32,721 nt of DNA from the NCBI GenBank assembly GCA_963169345.1, contig CAUJCT010000035.1:1-32721 (forward strand). Direction: 5' to 3'. The notes under the pieces were generated by a model. That model saw nothing but the letters and a program-made list of their open reading frames with translations, was not told the origin of the DNA and ran no database searches. The first letter of the stretch is position 1, and every line of letters begins with the position of its first letter. Source of the stretch: Bacteroidota bacterium (GTDB lineage Bacteria > Bacteroidota > Bacteroidia > NS11-12g > UBA955). This document shows, piece after piece, positions 9,301 through 15,739 of the stretch. Both the position numbers and the translations under genes were made by a program.

Positions 9301-12004
9301 TTACAATGCATCTAATTACTCTGATACAGTTTACACAGTTAAATTGGTTGGATACAGTGAGCATGGTTGCGTTGACAGTACAAGCTTTAATATTACTGTA
9401 CATCCTCAGCCTGTCGCAAGATTGATTACAGATAAAGTGGATGGATGCACACCTTTACATATTAAAGCCGATAATGTTTCCTATTCTAAAGATGGAGGCG
9501 CTCTCTCTCATGTCCATAACTTTGGAAATGGATTCCAGTCATACCAAAGCAATGACTCCAGTATTTTCTTTAATCATACAGATACCACAGTTCAGTTTAA
9601 AATAGTTTACCAAACCATCAGTCAATATGGTTGTCGAGATACTGCAGAAAAACTTGTATTGGTATATCCTAAACCTAAAGCAGCATTTGATGTCAGTACC
9701 AAAAAGGCATGTGCTCCTGTCTTGGTCAACTTAACAGATAAGTCTGTCAATGCCCATTATCATTACTGGGGTACCGAAGGTCAAACTGTTGCTAAAGGCA
9801 GTTCCAATACCAGCATTATTTTAGATGGTATCAATTTGTTTGATTCGCTATACATTATAAAACATGTTGTAGTGTCCGATCATAATTGTGTGAGCGATAC
9901 TGCCTATCAGCAAGTGATAGCAATGGGTAAACCAAAAGCTGAGTTTACATTGAGCAAAGATTCCACCTGTGCAAGAGAAAGCATTCAACTTGTCAATACC
10001 TCCTTAGGGGCATACAGATATAACTGGAAGTTTGGAGATAATACCACTTCAACAGCTGTTAATCCTAAACATAAATTCCCAATCATGTCGGGCAGTGGAA
10101 GAGATACAACTTTCAATGTTAGACTGGAAGTCAGTTCAGTTACTGGTTGTAAAGATACTACTGAATTACCGGTGTATTTAGTCAACAAACCACTGGATAA
10201 TATTCTGTTGGATAAACAACTGGGATGTACTGACCTTGAAATAAATATGAAACACAAGTCAAACTTGTTCCATACGCTCTATTGGGATTTAGGTGACAAC
10301 TCAGCTTTTGCAACTACCGACAGCGTCAATCATACTTATGTTAATCCGATGGGTAATCTGACCATGCAACCTAAAATCAGTTTGTTCAGAAAACGTTTCA
10401 ATTGTCTGGATACTGCCAGTGCTTTTGTTATGGTATACCCTAAACCAATTTCCGATTTCAAGGCACAGAGAAACGATCCTTGTGATGCAGGTAATTATCA
10501 GTTCATCAATAAATCAAAGAACAATGTCAGCAATCAGTGGCTATTCGATGACGGTACCATTATGAATGTTTCAAGTTTCTCGACCGTATTGCCATCATCA
10601 CAAGTGAAAGACACTTTCTACAATGTTAAACTGTACGTTAAGAACAATTATCAGTGTGTAGACAGCAGCGAACAAATCATCAAAGTGAAACCAAAAATGA
10701 AAATTGATTTTGTGAAGAGCACGGATATCTCTTGCGAAAAAGGTGTTGTGAATTTCACAAATAAATCGAACAATGCAGTGCGCTATTTCTGGAAATTTGG
10801 TGATGGCGGATTGTCCAATGAAGTCAACCCTTCTTATGTATACAACAAGTTTGGTCAATATAAAATCACGCTTTATGGCTATGATAAAGATGGTTGTGTA
10901 GATAGCACAGATGGCAAATCATTTTTCAAAGTGCTGGAAAAACCTAAGGCCGATTTCAGCTACTTGCCAAGTAATCCAAAACTGCCAAATGCCATTGTAG
11001 CTTTTGTTGCAAAACCATTAATCACGACAGCCAATGTCAACGATTTGAAATACGACTGGAATTTTGGAGACAATACATATCCTGCTTCTAATTTTAACCA
11101 AAAAGACCCAACACACACTTACACACAGTCGGGAAATTTTGAAGTTAAACTAACAGTTTGGAACCAAAGCTGCAGTGATGTTGTTCGCAAACCACTGTAT
11201 GTTGAAGACCCAAAACCGGAAGTGGCATTTTATGCTGACACCATGGTAGGTTGTGCAGGTATGAAAGTGAAATTCACAAACAAAACTACCAATGCCTACG
11301 CTTACAGATGGGTATGGGGGGATGGTTCGCCAGACTCTTATGAAAAGGAGCCGGTTCATACTTTCGAATATTCTGGTAAGTGGGATGTCACTTTGATAGC
11401 TACCGGTACAGGTGGAACAACAACTTTCACAGTACCATATATGATAACTGTTTATCCAAGACCGGATGCTGATTTCATGACTTACAAAAGATTCTTAAAT
11501 CTGCCTAATGCGGTGTTTGCAATGCAAAATATGAGTAACAATGCCATTAAATACAACTGGAATCTGTATGATACTTTTGGCAATGTAATTGATGGTTCAA
11601 CTTTAAGAGATCCTTCTTTCCTTGTGAATGAAGAAGGCAATTATTCTGTTCAACTCATTGCTTACAATTCTTATGGTTGCAGTGATACCATGTACAAACA
11701 CAATTATCTGGGTACGTATAAGGAAGGTTATGTATATGCCGCCACTGCGTTTTCACCAAATAACAACAACAAGAACGATAATTTTAAACCTTCGCTCTTC
11801 AATGTTAAACCCGATCAGTATGTATTCAAGATTTTCAACAGATGGGGAGAGCTGGTGTTTGAAACTACCGACCTGACAGAGGCCTGGGATGGTATGCACA
11901 ATGGCATTCCTTGCGAACAGGATGTTTATGTATGGACAGTCAGCGGACTCTTTATCAATAACGACACATTCTCATTAAGAGGCACAGTGACCCTCTTAAA
12001 ATAA
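6395..12004 (+). CDS. Giant PKD-repeat surface protein with type IX secretion C-terminal domain
   Basis: This is a roughly 1,870-residue secreted protein. A hydrophobic signal segment (MLFLVFLLFLSRKTYS) is followed by about 19 PKD-like beta-sandwich repeats recognisable by W-x-F-G-D/N-G/N variants: FWDFGDGTT, NWSFGDNTT, NWDLGNGVT, FWKFGDGGL and others. Most repeats open with a G-C-x-P-L-x-V-x-F-x-N motif and carry a second Cys in a GC-x-D-S/T motif near the end, suggesting one disulfide per repeat. The last ~90 residues (AFSPNNNNKNDNF, FKIFNRWGELVFE, AWDG, YVWTV) are the gliding-motility-associated C-terminal domain, a type B sorting signal for the type IX system. A role in adhesion or surface structure is inferred. 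Start options are TTG 6389, ATG 6395 and ATG 6437; the last gives the most normal signal peptide. The 152-base leader before it is AT-rich and featureless. A terminator follows. Confidence 0.88.
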   Translation: MLASNFDRVNTKKQMRPIVFKMLFLVFLLFLSRKTYSCGVAPSFSSSASHTCGLPYIIKAYNTSTGSGNGTAKYWWKVDNKLSGDTIIGKDSIQFLLKTTGSHKIKLFVKDSSGCIDSSAQSTYNVSSNAKTIKDQNLTYSLSPSWMNCLQFITDPDSFKIDLESNDTLQGLKIFWGDGSMDTSTSTLLPNIVKSHTFGTLGIFTVKIVSTNGSCVDTVYGTVYNQRQPTAGIIGPTSGSNRGCVPHVMRIVNNSYNISDNTYFIVDWGNGETNTLPYTSYNDTLTHIYKTGVCSGVIKITATNVCGSSFTTWNPIDISEKDKALWTVTSTCDPTQNHIFYNVSSDKYCLTPDIKEYFWDFGDGTTVGWTSSKAAQYHKYKTEGDYIVTLIAKSACGYDTFKGKVSVYYNPQAAFAFDRSVGCKPLSVHLIDTSKGRGLTRLWTVTEGSSTYTFTDSILDYTFTRHGVNSVSLKVTNPCGSNTLSRNFKVNDKPNAAFANISGTCVPMTVSFNNTTTSDFSSQTYFWDFGDSTTSTQKNPGSKIYTVAGNYTVKLIVTDSCGIDTFTQTFTAYGMPLAVLSGDTVGCTFDSLSFNNQSTNSTTFNWSFGDNTTATSTTTGVFKHVFTNTGNFTVRLIAGTGAGCKDTTYHSLYIKPGAKAQFNLDKTYGCAPATFKFSNSSFFAKDYKWYANGKLVSTKAVPNDTILNSDTNVVKMKLVVTSASSCQGDSLERTFFTAKNPQAIINNKDSGCGPLTVVFSNASQKAVSYNWDLGNGVTSTLKNPSTKYQQAYVKDTIYKVKLTVSNWLGCKDSSTGSILVFPSPTSDFSVSVLEGCGPLSVNFTNLSRTNNNKAFSTLKHSWKFENGTTSTDVDPSATYTASLYTDTLYSVKLKVTSANGCANSSVQTITVYPQPKLSFTPDKTSGCAMLPVQFKNNSSPMDTGNIDMMRFRWYSGNGSSDTSKDFNAVYNASNYSDTVYTVKLVGYSEHGCVDSTSFNITVHPQPVARLITDKVDGCTPLHIKADNVSYSKDGGALSHVHNFGNGFQSYQSNDSSIFFNHTDTTVQFKIVYQTISQYGCRDTAEKLVLVYPKPKAAFDVSTKKACAPVLVNLTDKSVNAHYHYWGTEGQTVAKGSSNTSIILDGINLFDSLYIIKHVVVSDHNCVSDTAYQQVIAMGKPKAEFTLSKDSTCARESIQLVNTSLGAYRYNWKFGDNTTSTAVNPKHKFPIMSGSGRDTTFNVRLEVSSVTGCKDTTELPVYLVNKPLDNILLDKQLGCTDLEINMKHKSNLFHTLYWDLGDNSAFATTDSVNHTYVNPMGNLTMQPKISLFRKRFNCLDTASAFVMVYPKPISDFKAQRNDPCDAGNYQFINKSKNNVSNQWLFDDGTIMNVSSFSTVLPSSQVKDTFYNVKLYVKNNYQCVDSSEQIIKVKPKMKIDFVKSTDISCEKGVVNFTNKSNNAVRYFWKFGDGGLSNEVNPSYVYNKFGQYKITLYGYDKDGCVDSTDGKSFFKVLEKPKADFSYLPSNPKLPNAIVAFVAKPLITTANVNDLKYDWNFGDNTYPASNFNQKDPTHTYTQSGNFEVKLTVWNQSCSDVVRKPLYVEDPKPEVAFYADTMVGCAGMKVKFTNKTTNAYAYRWVWGDGSPDSYEKEPVHTFEYSGKWDVTLIATGTGGTTTFTVPYMITVYPRPDADFMTYKRFLNLPNAVFAMQNMSNNAIKYNWNLYDTFGNVIDGSTLRDPSFLVNEEGNYSVQLIAYNSYGCSDTMYKHNYLGTYKEGYVYAATAFSPNNNNKNDNFKPSLFNVKPDQYVFKIFNRWGELVFETTDLTEAWDGMHNGIPCEQDVYVWTVSGLFINNDTFSLRGTVTLLK

Positions 12005-12047
12005 ATCCGAACAGTTCTTAACAGTTTCATATTTTTTTTGTTGATGG

Positions 12048-12087
12048 ACCCATCTCTGCTGAAAAGCAGGGGTGGGTTTCTTTTTTG
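12048..12087 (+). terminator. Intrinsic terminator after the PKD protein
   Basis: A 13-bp stem (ACCCATCTCTGCT with AGCAGGGGTGGGT, two G-U pairs) closes on a GAAA tetraloop and is followed by TTCTTTTTT. It lies 43 bases after the stop codon. Confidence 0.9.
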
Positions 12088-12124
12088 ATAATTCTTTGCT
12101 GATGTATCCTCAATAAAAAATCAT

Positions 12125-12132
12125 TATACTTG
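12125..12132 (+). promoter_or_regulatory. Probable -7 box for the GldL-like membrane protein
   Basis: TATACTTG differs from TAnnTTTG at one base and lies 19 bases before the ATG at 12152, after the terminator of the preceding gene. The membrane protein therefore appears to be independently transcribed. Confidence 0.45.
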
Positions 12133-12151
12133 CATTAAGACATTTTTAATT

Positions 12152-12808
12152 ATGAAAAAACTCTTAATCATTGCATGGATGACTTTTGTTTTAGGTCTCC
12201 TTGGTAAGTTGTTTCACATACCAGGCGCTAATATCATCTCCATTTTAGGCACCTTTCTGCTCCTGCTTCACAGCATCATTTTTCTTATAAAGAATTTTAA
12301 AACCGGTTTAACAGAAGCTCTGCTTTATTTGTCATATTCTTCTGTGACATTGTATGTGTTAATTCGCATCATGCACTGGCCGGCAGGAATAAAAATTTTA
12401 GGGTTCTATACACTTTTTTTACTGCCTTTTTTTATTTGTATTGCTTATTTTACTAGAATCAGAGAGTTCAGTCAATGGAGAAAAATCCCCAATATTCTTC
12501 TGTTATTGTATTTCTTCTTCTTTTTTCAATTGTCATTTACACACGGCTATAAGATTTACTATTTTTTTAATTTGAATACCGTTTTAAACGGACCACCAAA
12601 AGTTATTCGACCTGAAATCTGGGACGATTACAGTTGGTTTTTATATAAAGCCAATAACAAAATGGAAGCCTTACAAGCCAATCAAAATGCCATTGAATCT
12701 GCCAGACAAATTTATAATCAACCTGAAGATATGGAGCATCTTAATGCGACAATTCAGTATCTGGAATCGAATAAGATAAAACTGCTAACTAATACCTGGG
12801 AAAAGTAG
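12152..12808 (+). CDS. Membrane protein with two GldL-like HxPG motifs and a TPR-like tail
   Basis: The 218-residue product has about five hydrophobic segments (roughly 3-21, 28-46, 53-71, 77-98, 110-128) and a soluble tail. Segment boundaries carry KLFHIPGANI (about 19-28) and IRIMHWPAGIK (about 72-82). Both resemble the FKIxHWPGA motif in the transmembrane part of GldL, the motor subunit of the type IX secretion and gliding machinery. It lacks the long coiled cytoplasmic domain of GldL and is not GldL itself. Residues about 155-185 (WFLYKANNKMEALQANQNAI) look like a single TPR helix pair. It follows a type IX secretion cargo gene but is separated from it by a terminator. The function is unknown; conserved membrane protein is the safe call. 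Confidence 0.75.
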   Translation: MKKLLIIAWMTFVLGLLGKLFHIPGANIISILGTFLLLLHSIIFLIKNFKTGLTEALLYLSYSSVTLYVLIRIMHWPAGIKILGFYTLFLLPFFICIAYFTRIREFSQWRKIPNILLLLYFFFFFQLSFTHGYKIYYFFNLNTVLNGPPKVIRPEIWDDYSWFLYKANNKMEALQANQNAIESARQIYNQPEDMEHLNATIQYLESNKIKLLTNTWEK

Positions 12809-12818
12809 GCTTTTATAG

Positions 12819-12840
12819 AAGGTGAACAGTTCATCTTTTT
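12819..12840 (+). terminator. Possible weak intrinsic terminator
   Basis: AAGGTGA and TCATCTT can pair (7 bp, one G-U) around a 5-base loop, followed by TTT. It lies 10 bases after the stop of the membrane protein. The stem is AT-rich, so it is called weakly. Confidence 0.4.
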
Positions 12841-12922
12841 GGACTTTTATACTTTTATATTGTTTTACGAATTAGAAAAAACAAACCCGATATATCAAAT
12901 AAAGAAATAACAATTTAATACA

Positions 12923-13201
12923 ATGGAAATTCTACAACAAGACAATGACAATAAGGGCAAATTCTATATAGTAGTGGATGGTGTTCAGCAAGCTGAAATG
13001 ACCTACACCTGGGCAGGGACTGACAGAATCATCATCGATCATACAGAGGTCAACGAAAGTCTGAAAGGAAAAAATGCCGGAAAACAGATGTTGATGAAGG
13101 TCGTTGAGTTTGCAAGAAACAAAGGCATTAAAATCATTCCGCTTTGTCCATTTGCCAGAAGTGTATTTCAAAAAACACCTGATATCAGAGATGTGTTGTG
13201 A
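12923..13201 (+). CDS. Small GNAT-like acetyltransferase, YjdJ family
   Basis: At 92 residues this is the size of the minimal GCN5-related family that includes E. coli YjdJ. The conserved pattern is visible: a short N-terminal beta region (GKFYIVVDGVQQAEMTYTW), HTEVNESLKGKNAGKQML as the acetyl-CoA pyrophosphate loop (about 47-64), then a helix and IIPLCPFARSVFQKTP at the end. The substrate of this family is not established. In E. coli the partner gene yjdI encodes a small Fe-S protein. A YjdI-like gene is present here at 14051, but the two are separated by a leftward toxin/immunity-like module. The gene is convergent with the SUKH gene. Confidence 0.85.
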   Translation: MEILQQDNDNKGKFYIVVDGVQQAEMTYTWAGTDRIIIDHTEVNESLKGKNAGKQMLMKVVEFARNKGIKIIPLCPFARSVFQKTPDIRDVL

Positions 13202-13234
13202 TTATTAATTATATTTCATTTGCTGTTAATGCGA

Positions 13235-13250
13235 TTAAACTATAGTTTAA
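13235..13250. other. 16-bp perfect palindrome at the convergent gene ends
   Basis: TTAAACTATAGTTTAA is perfectly self-complementary. It sits 34 bases after the acetyltransferase stop and includes the stop codon of the SUKH gene. There is no run of T on either side beyond what the palindrome provides. It may be a weak bidirectional terminator or chance in AT-rich DNA. Confidence 0.3.
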
Positions 13251-13708
13251 AATGGCCCAGAACCTCTCCTGATTCGTTCTAATCTATCATGAATGAGTAA
13301 ACTCAATGAAGATTCTGGGAACTCTTCAACACTTTTTTCATCCATGTAAGCATTCCACAATGGTGGGTTCTCATTGCTATCATCTGTATACATAAATGTA
13401 AATGCAGCTGAGTCAAAGGCAGCCATTGAATCCACACAAAAAAATGGCCTTGAAATGGTCATTCCATACCTTGTCAATCTCTCCCTGACCTTGATTTGAA
13501 ATTCCTCAGCGGTATCCTTACCTGCATAATCTAAAACAATACAATCGTCTCCGCCTAAATACAGCATTTCCCTTAAAACTCTAGGGAATGGATTTCCATT
13601 GTTGTAGAGTTGCTCAAGAGCTTCAATTCTTTCCATAGATATACCTTGATTTGTAAAACGTCCAAATCTATTGTTAATTTCTAATTCTTTTAATATTTTT
13701 ATTTCCAT
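13247..13708 (-). CDS. SMI1/KNR4 (SUKH) family protein, probable toxin immunity protein
   Basis: The 153-residue protein has the SUKH layout: an N-terminal helix with ISMERIEALEQLYNNG, the conserved FPRVLREMLYLGGDDC turn (about 41-56), a central sheet with ISRPFFCVDS, then FTFMYTDDSNENPPLWNAY, and a C-terminal helix. SUKH proteins are the commonest immunity proteins against polymorphic toxins, especially nucleases and nucleic-acid deaminases, which they bind directly. That role fits the sequence 9 bases upstream on the same strand, which looks like the end of a deaminase toxin gene. The arrangement toxin then immunity, leftward, matches a normal toxin/immunity operon with most of the toxin lost. 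Family call fairly secure; immunity role inferred from the family and context. Confidence 0.75.
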   Translation of the reverse strand: MEIKILKELEINNRFGRFTNQGISMERIEALEQLYNNGNPFPRVLREMLYLGGDDCIVLDYAGKDTAEEFQIKVRERLTRYGMTISRPFFCVDSMAAFDSAAFTFMYTDDSNENPPLWNAYMDEKSVEEFPESSLSLLIHDRLERIRRGSGPF

Positions 13709-13717
13709 GATGAATTT

Positions 13718-13942
13718 CTAATTAATAGTACTTTTAAAGTGTTTTGATTTTTGAATCTCACTATCCCCAACAAATCTGACGTTCACAAATTTTCCGTCAT
13801 CATTTGCCATATCAAAGAGAGTCACTAAGAACCTTTGGCAACTCTCACATGCGAATATCTTGCTATTTAAGACAATTTCAAAGGATTCGCCGAATTCGTA
13901 GATGTTTGCTAAGAAATGAAAAGTTAAATACAGGTTTATGTA
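13718..13942 (-). pseudogene. Probable remnant of a polymorphic toxin C-terminus (deaminase-like)
   Basis: On the minus strand an open frame of 74 codons runs from just after a TAA (13943-13945) to a TAG at 13718-13720. It contains no usable start; its only ATG is at codon 45. The protein text is coherent: LANIYEFGESFEIVL, then SKIFACESCQRFLVTLF, MANDDGKFVNVRFVGDSEI and a short tail. A C-x-x-C with Ser before the second Cys, followed by a helix and a hydrophobic strand, is what the second zinc motif (PCxSC) of bacterial nucleic-acid deaminase toxins looks like; here it reads ACESC. The His/Cys-x-Glu motif expected upstream is absent, so the domain is truncated and not active as it stands. It stops 9 bases before the SUKH immunity gene, as expected for a toxin gene end. 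The deaminase call rests on motif resemblance only. Confidence 0.45.
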
Positions 13943-14050
13943 TTATAATGTGTTGTATACAGCGAATTGAGCGAATTATTTTTAGGGTTTTGAATTTAGA
14001 TTGCTTATCGAGAATTTAATCCTATATATTTGTATAAACAATGAACGCTT

Positions 14051-14278
14051 ATGGACAAGAACAATCTCAAAAAAGAATATACCAATGGTGAAGTAACAGT
14101 AGTTTGGCAATCGGGTAAATGCATACACTCCGGTAATTGCGTTAAAAACAATCCTAAAGTCTTTCAACCCAAGACACAACCCTGGATTAAACCAGAAGCC
14201 GATACAACCGAAGCCATCATTGAGACAGTTAATAAATGTCCTTCAGGTGCTTTGACTTTTTATCTAAATAAAGAGTAG
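14051..14278 (+). CDS. YjdI-family (4Fe-4S) mono-cluster protein
   Basis: The 75-residue protein matches the divergent mono-cluster ferredoxin family (Fer4_19). It has KCIHSGNCVKNNPKVF in the N-terminal half and NKCPSGAL near the end, placing Cys residues in a C-x5-C...CP pattern. VTVVWQSGKC preceding the first Cys is also typical (E. coli YjdI has a closely similar layout). It probably carries an Fe-S cluster in an unknown redox role. The gene would normally sit beside the YjdJ-like acetyltransferase; here about 850 bases and a leftward SUKH/toxin fragment intervene. The short-period repeats begin directly after its stop. Confidence 0.87.
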   Translation: MDKNNLKKEYTNGEVTVVWQSGKCIHSGNCVKNNPKVFQPKTQPWIKPEADTTEAIIETVNKCPSGALTFYLNKE

Positions 14279-14284
14279 AGAAGT

Positions 14285-14400
14285 TAAGTCGTAGGGGAAG
14301 CTAAACGCTCCGCTGCTGAAAGGCTGACGCTCCGCTGCTGAATTGTTTCGCGTTAGAGGGGTTAAGTTGTTTAGTCGTTAAGGCGTTGAGTCGTTAAGTT
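14285..14400. repeat. Short-period GTTAAGTCG / GCTGAAAGG arrays
   Basis: It contains AAGTCGTAGGGG, units of CTCCGCTGCTGAAAGGCTGACG, the GCTGAATTGTTTCGCG junction and then TTAGTCGTTAAGGCGTTGAGTCGTTAAG. These are the reverse complement of the arrays before glyS and before the TPP riboswitch. I see no coding sequence. Confidence 0.7.
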
Positions 14401-14438
14401 GTGGGGCTATTCGATATACTAAAAGAGTATCTACAATC

Positions 14439-14516
14439 AAAGTCCCAGAGGGGCGGCGGTTTCATAGAAAACAAGATTGAGAAGGATATAAAGTCCCGGA
14501 GGGGCGACGGTTTCAT
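14439..14516 (+). repeat. Paired AAGTCCC...GGGGCGACGGTTTCAT boxes
   Basis: Two 27-base boxes (14439-14465 and 14490-14516) of the form AAAGTCCC-(A/G)GAGGGGCG(G/A)CGG-TTTCAT are separated by about 24 bases (AGAAAACAAGATTGAGAAGG). A second pair of the same orientation and similar spacer lies at 18487-18565. CCC and GGGG can form a short hairpin inside each box. Confidence 0.75.
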
Positions 14517-14559
14517 GACACATGATTGAACAACCTTCTCATTCCCTTACCCTTCAGCG

Positions 14560-14656
14560 AATTCCAGTTTGCGCAAGCAAACCAAATGCCGCGTCAAATG
14601 CCTCAACACTTTCTGCGTACTCTGTGTTTTCTGTCCTCGTTCTGCGATCTACCTCC
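14560..14656 (-). repeat. Dispersed ~100-bp element, inverted copy
   Basis: Read on the minus strand it gives GGTAGATCGCAGAACGAGG, ACACAGAGTACGCAG, TTTGACGCGGCATTTG and the core GTTTGCTTGCGCAAAC, ending GGAATTC. It is followed on the plus strand by CACAATTCAGCTATTCAGC units up to about 14712, next to the pirin stop codon. Open frames across this copy in three frames are repeat artefacts. Confidence 0.82.
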
Positions 14657-14717
14657 CTCTCCACCGCGACACAATTCAGCTATTCAGCTTTTCAGCAGCG
14701 AAGCTATTTAGCCTTTC

Positions 14718-15593
14718 TTATTCCTCTAATTCCCCAAACTTTCCTTTACTTAAATCCTCATAAGCCTGCACCAATTCTTGCCTGCTATTCATTACAAATG
14801 GACCATAAGCCGCTATTGGTTCGTTGATAGGCTCGCCACTTAAAACTAATACAATTGTATCAGTCACTGCTTCAATTTCAAAATGCTCTCCATCGTGTTT
14901 CATAAGTGCCAAATGATCTGTCTTTAATTCATGTCCATTGACTTTTGCATGACCTTCGATTGTCAATACAACCGTGTTGTAATGGGTAGGGAAGGAGAAC
15001 TCGGCTTTTGAACCGGCTTTTAATTTGGCATTCATCATGTGTACTGGCGTAAATGTACTTGCCGGACCTTTGATGTCTTTGTATTGTCCTGCTATGACTT
15101 CAATAAAACTGCTGCTATCATCAAGCAGATATTTACCCATCGCAGCATTCTCTATAGCCTGGTATTTTGGAGCAGACATTTTGTCTTTAGCCGGCAAGTT
15201 GACCCATAACTGTACCATTTGAAATTCACCACCATTGCGACTAAATTCCTGTTCGTGGTATTCTTTGTGCAAGACACCGGAGGCTGCAGTCATCCACTGA
15301 ACATCGCCTTCACCTATAACGCCGCTGTTGCCTGTACTGTCATGGTGAGCAACTTTGCCTTTATATGCAATTGTAACGGTTTCGAATCCTCTGTGTGGGT
15401 GCACACCAACACCTCTTGGATGCTCACGTGGTGGAAAACTGATTCGCGAATTATAATCCATCATAATAAATGGACTCATACGTTCCATGCTTAACTCAGG
15501 CATAGAAGGAATGAAATTATGTACTCTGAATCCGTCTCCCACCATGTGTGGAGCTGGAGGATTGAAAATGGCTTCTACTGATTTTGTTGTCAT
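14718..15593 (-). CDS. Pirin family protein (cupin)
   Basis: The 291-residue protein has the two-cupin pirin layout. The N-terminal cupin carries the metal ligands in GVGVHPHRGFETVT (about 62-75) and in the GKVAHHDSTGNSG loop, with GDVQWMTAASGVLHKEYH completing the motif. A QMVQLWVNLP segment follows, and the C-terminal cupin domain is less conserved. Bacterial pirins are iron-binding proteins; some have quercetin dioxygenase activity and others modulate metabolic enzymes or stress responses. Which applies here cannot be told. It is divergent from the MATE exporter, with 146 bases between the starts, and is probably monocistronic. Confidence 0.9.
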   Translation of the reverse strand: MTTKSVEAIFNPPAPHMVGDGFRVHNFIPSMPELSMERMSPFIMMDYNSRISFPPREHPRGVGVHPHRGFETVTIAYKGKVAHHDSTGNSGVIGEGDVQWMTAASGVLHKEYHEQEFSRNGGEFQMVQLWVNLPAKDKMSAPKYQAIENAAMGKYLLDDSSSFIEVIAGQYKDIKGPASTFTPVHMMNAKLKAGSKAEFSFPTHYNTVVLTIEGHAKVNGHELKTDHLALMKHDGEHFEIEAVTDTIVLVLSGEPINEPIAAYGPFVMNSRQELVQAYEDLSKGKFGELEE

Positions 15594-15615
15594 GATATTT
15601 GAAGTTTTATCATTA

Positions 15616-15623
15616 CAAAATTA
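15616..15623 (-). promoter_or_regulatory. -7 box for pirin
   Basis: On the minus strand TAATTTTG matches TAnnTTTG exactly and lies 22 bases before the pirin ATG. Confidence 0.5.
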
Positions 15624-15726
15624 CAACCATTGCCCCCATGCATTTCTTGTCATAGATTAAGAATTTATTCAGAAAGTAATTATAGAAATGTATTGGTATA
15701 TCCACTGCCATTACTTTAAATTCAAT

Positions 15727-15734
15727 TATCTTTG
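15727..15734 (+). promoter_or_regulatory. -7 box directly before the MATE start
   Basis: TATCTTTG is an exact TAnnTTTG match ending only 5 bases before the TTG start at 15740. Transcription would begin at or near the start codon, implying a leaderless message unless another promoter is used. Confidence 0.5.
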
Positions 15735-15739
15735 CCCTC

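Noticed and set aside
14522..14827. Overlapping plus-strand frames of 61-101 codons
   Set aside because: They are read from the inverted repeat element, the CAGC arrays and the antisense of pirin, and have low-complexity composition.
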